Source: Pseudobdellovibrionaceae bacterium
GTDB lineage: Bacteria > Bdellovibrionota > Bdellovibrionia > Bdellovibrionales > Bdellovibrionaceae
Direction of reading: 5' to 3'
Assembly (NCBI GenBank): GCA_021731025.1
Contig: JAKFYD010000018.1
Span: 1 to 60,958, forward strand
Length of the DNA: 60,958 bases
Shown: in pieces, positions 60,581 through 60,958 of the stretch
How positions within the stretch are numbered: the stretch's first letter is position 1
Layout: the number at the start of each line of letters is the position of its first letter
Translations under genes and position numbers: made by a program
Notes under the pieces: model-generated
Database searches by the model: none
The model's input: the letters and a program-made list of their open reading frames with translations, nothing else
Told to the model about the DNA's origin: nothing

Positions 60581-60609
60581 ATCAGAAAACAAAATTAAAT
60601 TCCCGTCAA
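60581..60609 (-). promoter_or_regulatory. Possible hup promoter
   Basis: On the minus strand TTGACG (60609-60604) is followed after 17 bases by TCTGAT (60586-60581). The predicted start is about 43 bases before the ATG. The -10 match is weak. Confidence 0.4.
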
Positions 60610-60645
60610 TAGAAAATTTTTAAGGATTTCAAAATTCGTGGAAAA

Positions 60646-60852
60646 TTATTCCTCTTCATCCTGGGACGGGTGCTGATTTTGCGGGTTTTCGGTATCTTCT
60701 GTGGGAACACGAAAGCTTTCATCAGCCCATTCACCCAAATCGATCAAACGACAACGTTCCGAACAAAAGGGTCGGAAGGGATTATCTAAAGAATAAATGG
60801 TGTCTTTCTTACATTGGGGACAGCGGATTTGGCGTTCAGGAATAGAGCTCAT
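60646..60852 (-). CDS. yacG: YacG-like zinc-binding protein (DNA gyrase inhibitor family)
   Basis: The ATG at 60852 gives 68 residues, the usual length of YacG. The zinc motif is CPQCKKDTIYSLDNPFRPFCSERCRLIDLGEWADESFRVP, with C-x2-C ... C-x3-C. The tail is acidic. E. coli YacG binds GyrB and limits gyrase. Upstream TTG codons at 60891 (after GAGGAG) and 60912 are also in frame, but they would overlap a possible gene end at 60863. Confidence 0.85.
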   Translation of the reverse strand: MSSIPERQIRCPQCKKDTIYSLDNPFRPFCSERCRLIDLGEWADESFRVPTEDTENPQNQHPSQDEEE

Positions 60853-60862
60853 ATGAGCTCTA

Positions 60863-60958
60863 TTAATATCGTCTAAATGTTCCTGTGGCAAACACTTCTC
60901 CTCGGAATGCAATTTGGTATTGCAACCCAGGCAAGTTCATATTCGTTGGATCTGCATA
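60863..60958 (-). CDS. Possible C-terminal end of an unknown gene (partial)
   Basis: A minus-strand frame is open from the window edge to a TAA at 60865-60863 and would end in residues reading FRGEVFATGTFRRY. It stops 10 bases before the yacG ATG, a spacing normal within operons. Thirty-one residues are too few to name it. Confidence 0.35.
   Translation of the reverse strand, partial: YADPTNMNLPGLQYQIAFRGEVFATGTFRRY

Noticed and set aside
1-60958. CRISPR array, IS element, prophage, rRNA or tRNA genes
   Set aside because: No direct-repeat array, transposase, integrase, phage structural gene or tRNA-like cloverleaf was seen; intergenic regions are short.

Overview
The window is a gene-dense, single-chromosome-type stretch of a Gram-negative, flagellated delta-type bacterium. 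The best fit is Bdellovibrionota (Bdellovibrio and relatives). The reasons are a TIGR02147-type regulator (a family expanded in Bdellovibrio and Fibrobacter), many small secreted proteins and lipoproteins of unknown function, an Mla/MCE lipid-transport operon, menaquinone synthesis by the MenF-MenD-MenH route, and a large flagellar operon of the delta-type order. The organism call is inference from gene content; no rRNA or tRNA gene is present to confirm it.

Layout. 1-2.5 kb: the end of menF, then menD and menH (menaquinone). 2.5-7.6 kb: trypsin-like protease, proline iminopeptidase, adenosine deaminase and a divergent transketolase. 7.6-13.9 kb: S1/P1 nuclease, two small secreted proteins, pcnB, an esterase-like hydrolase and a DEAD-box helicase. 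13.9-21.6 kb: a MutY adenine glycosylase joined in frame to a lipoprotein-like beta-propeller, an agmatinase-type ureohydrolase, and a HAD / histidine kinase / NtrC-type regulator cluster in which the kinase has lost its ATP-binding motifs. 21.6-25 kb: glmU-glmS. 25-27.7 kb: a lipoprotein and a pair of secreted unknown proteins. 27.7-31.5 kb: mltF-like transglycosylase, tdk, trmFO and a DciA-like DUF721 gene. 31.6-34.4 kb: lipoprotein-mlaE-mlaF-mlaD operon.

34.6-50.6 kb is a flagellar supercluster read rightwards from a convincing sigma-54 (-24/-12) promoter: a large AMIN-like/TPR protein, a degenerate enhancer-binding protein, flgB, flgC, fliE, fliF, fliG, fliH, fliI, fliJ, a MotE-like gene, fliK, flgD, a TIGR02530-type gene and flgE, closed by a strong terminator. 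Most junctions overlap by 1-14 bases or are separated by under 20, which points to translational coupling. It encodes the MS-ring, switch, export ATPase, rod and hook parts of the machine.

50.8-54.5 kb is the most accessory-looking part: a secreted protein overlapping a TIGR02147 regulator, a beta-barrel outer-membrane protein with a start site that may be masked by a hairpin, a small-protein/nucleotidyltransferase pair and a Gfo/Idh/MocA oxidoreductase. 54.5-60.9 kb, read leftwards, holds yacG, hup, pfkA and a complete branched-chain-amino-acid-type ABC importer.

The strongest leads are four: (1) the MutY-propeller fusion; (2) the enhancer-binding-protein homologue inside the sigma-54-driven flagellar operon that lacks the GAFTGA loop and catalytic residues; (3) the histidine kinase with an intact phospho-acceptor histidine but an eroded ATPase domain; and (4) the small-protein/nucleotidyltransferase pair. 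No CRISPR array, insertion sequence, prophage, rRNA or tRNA was seen.
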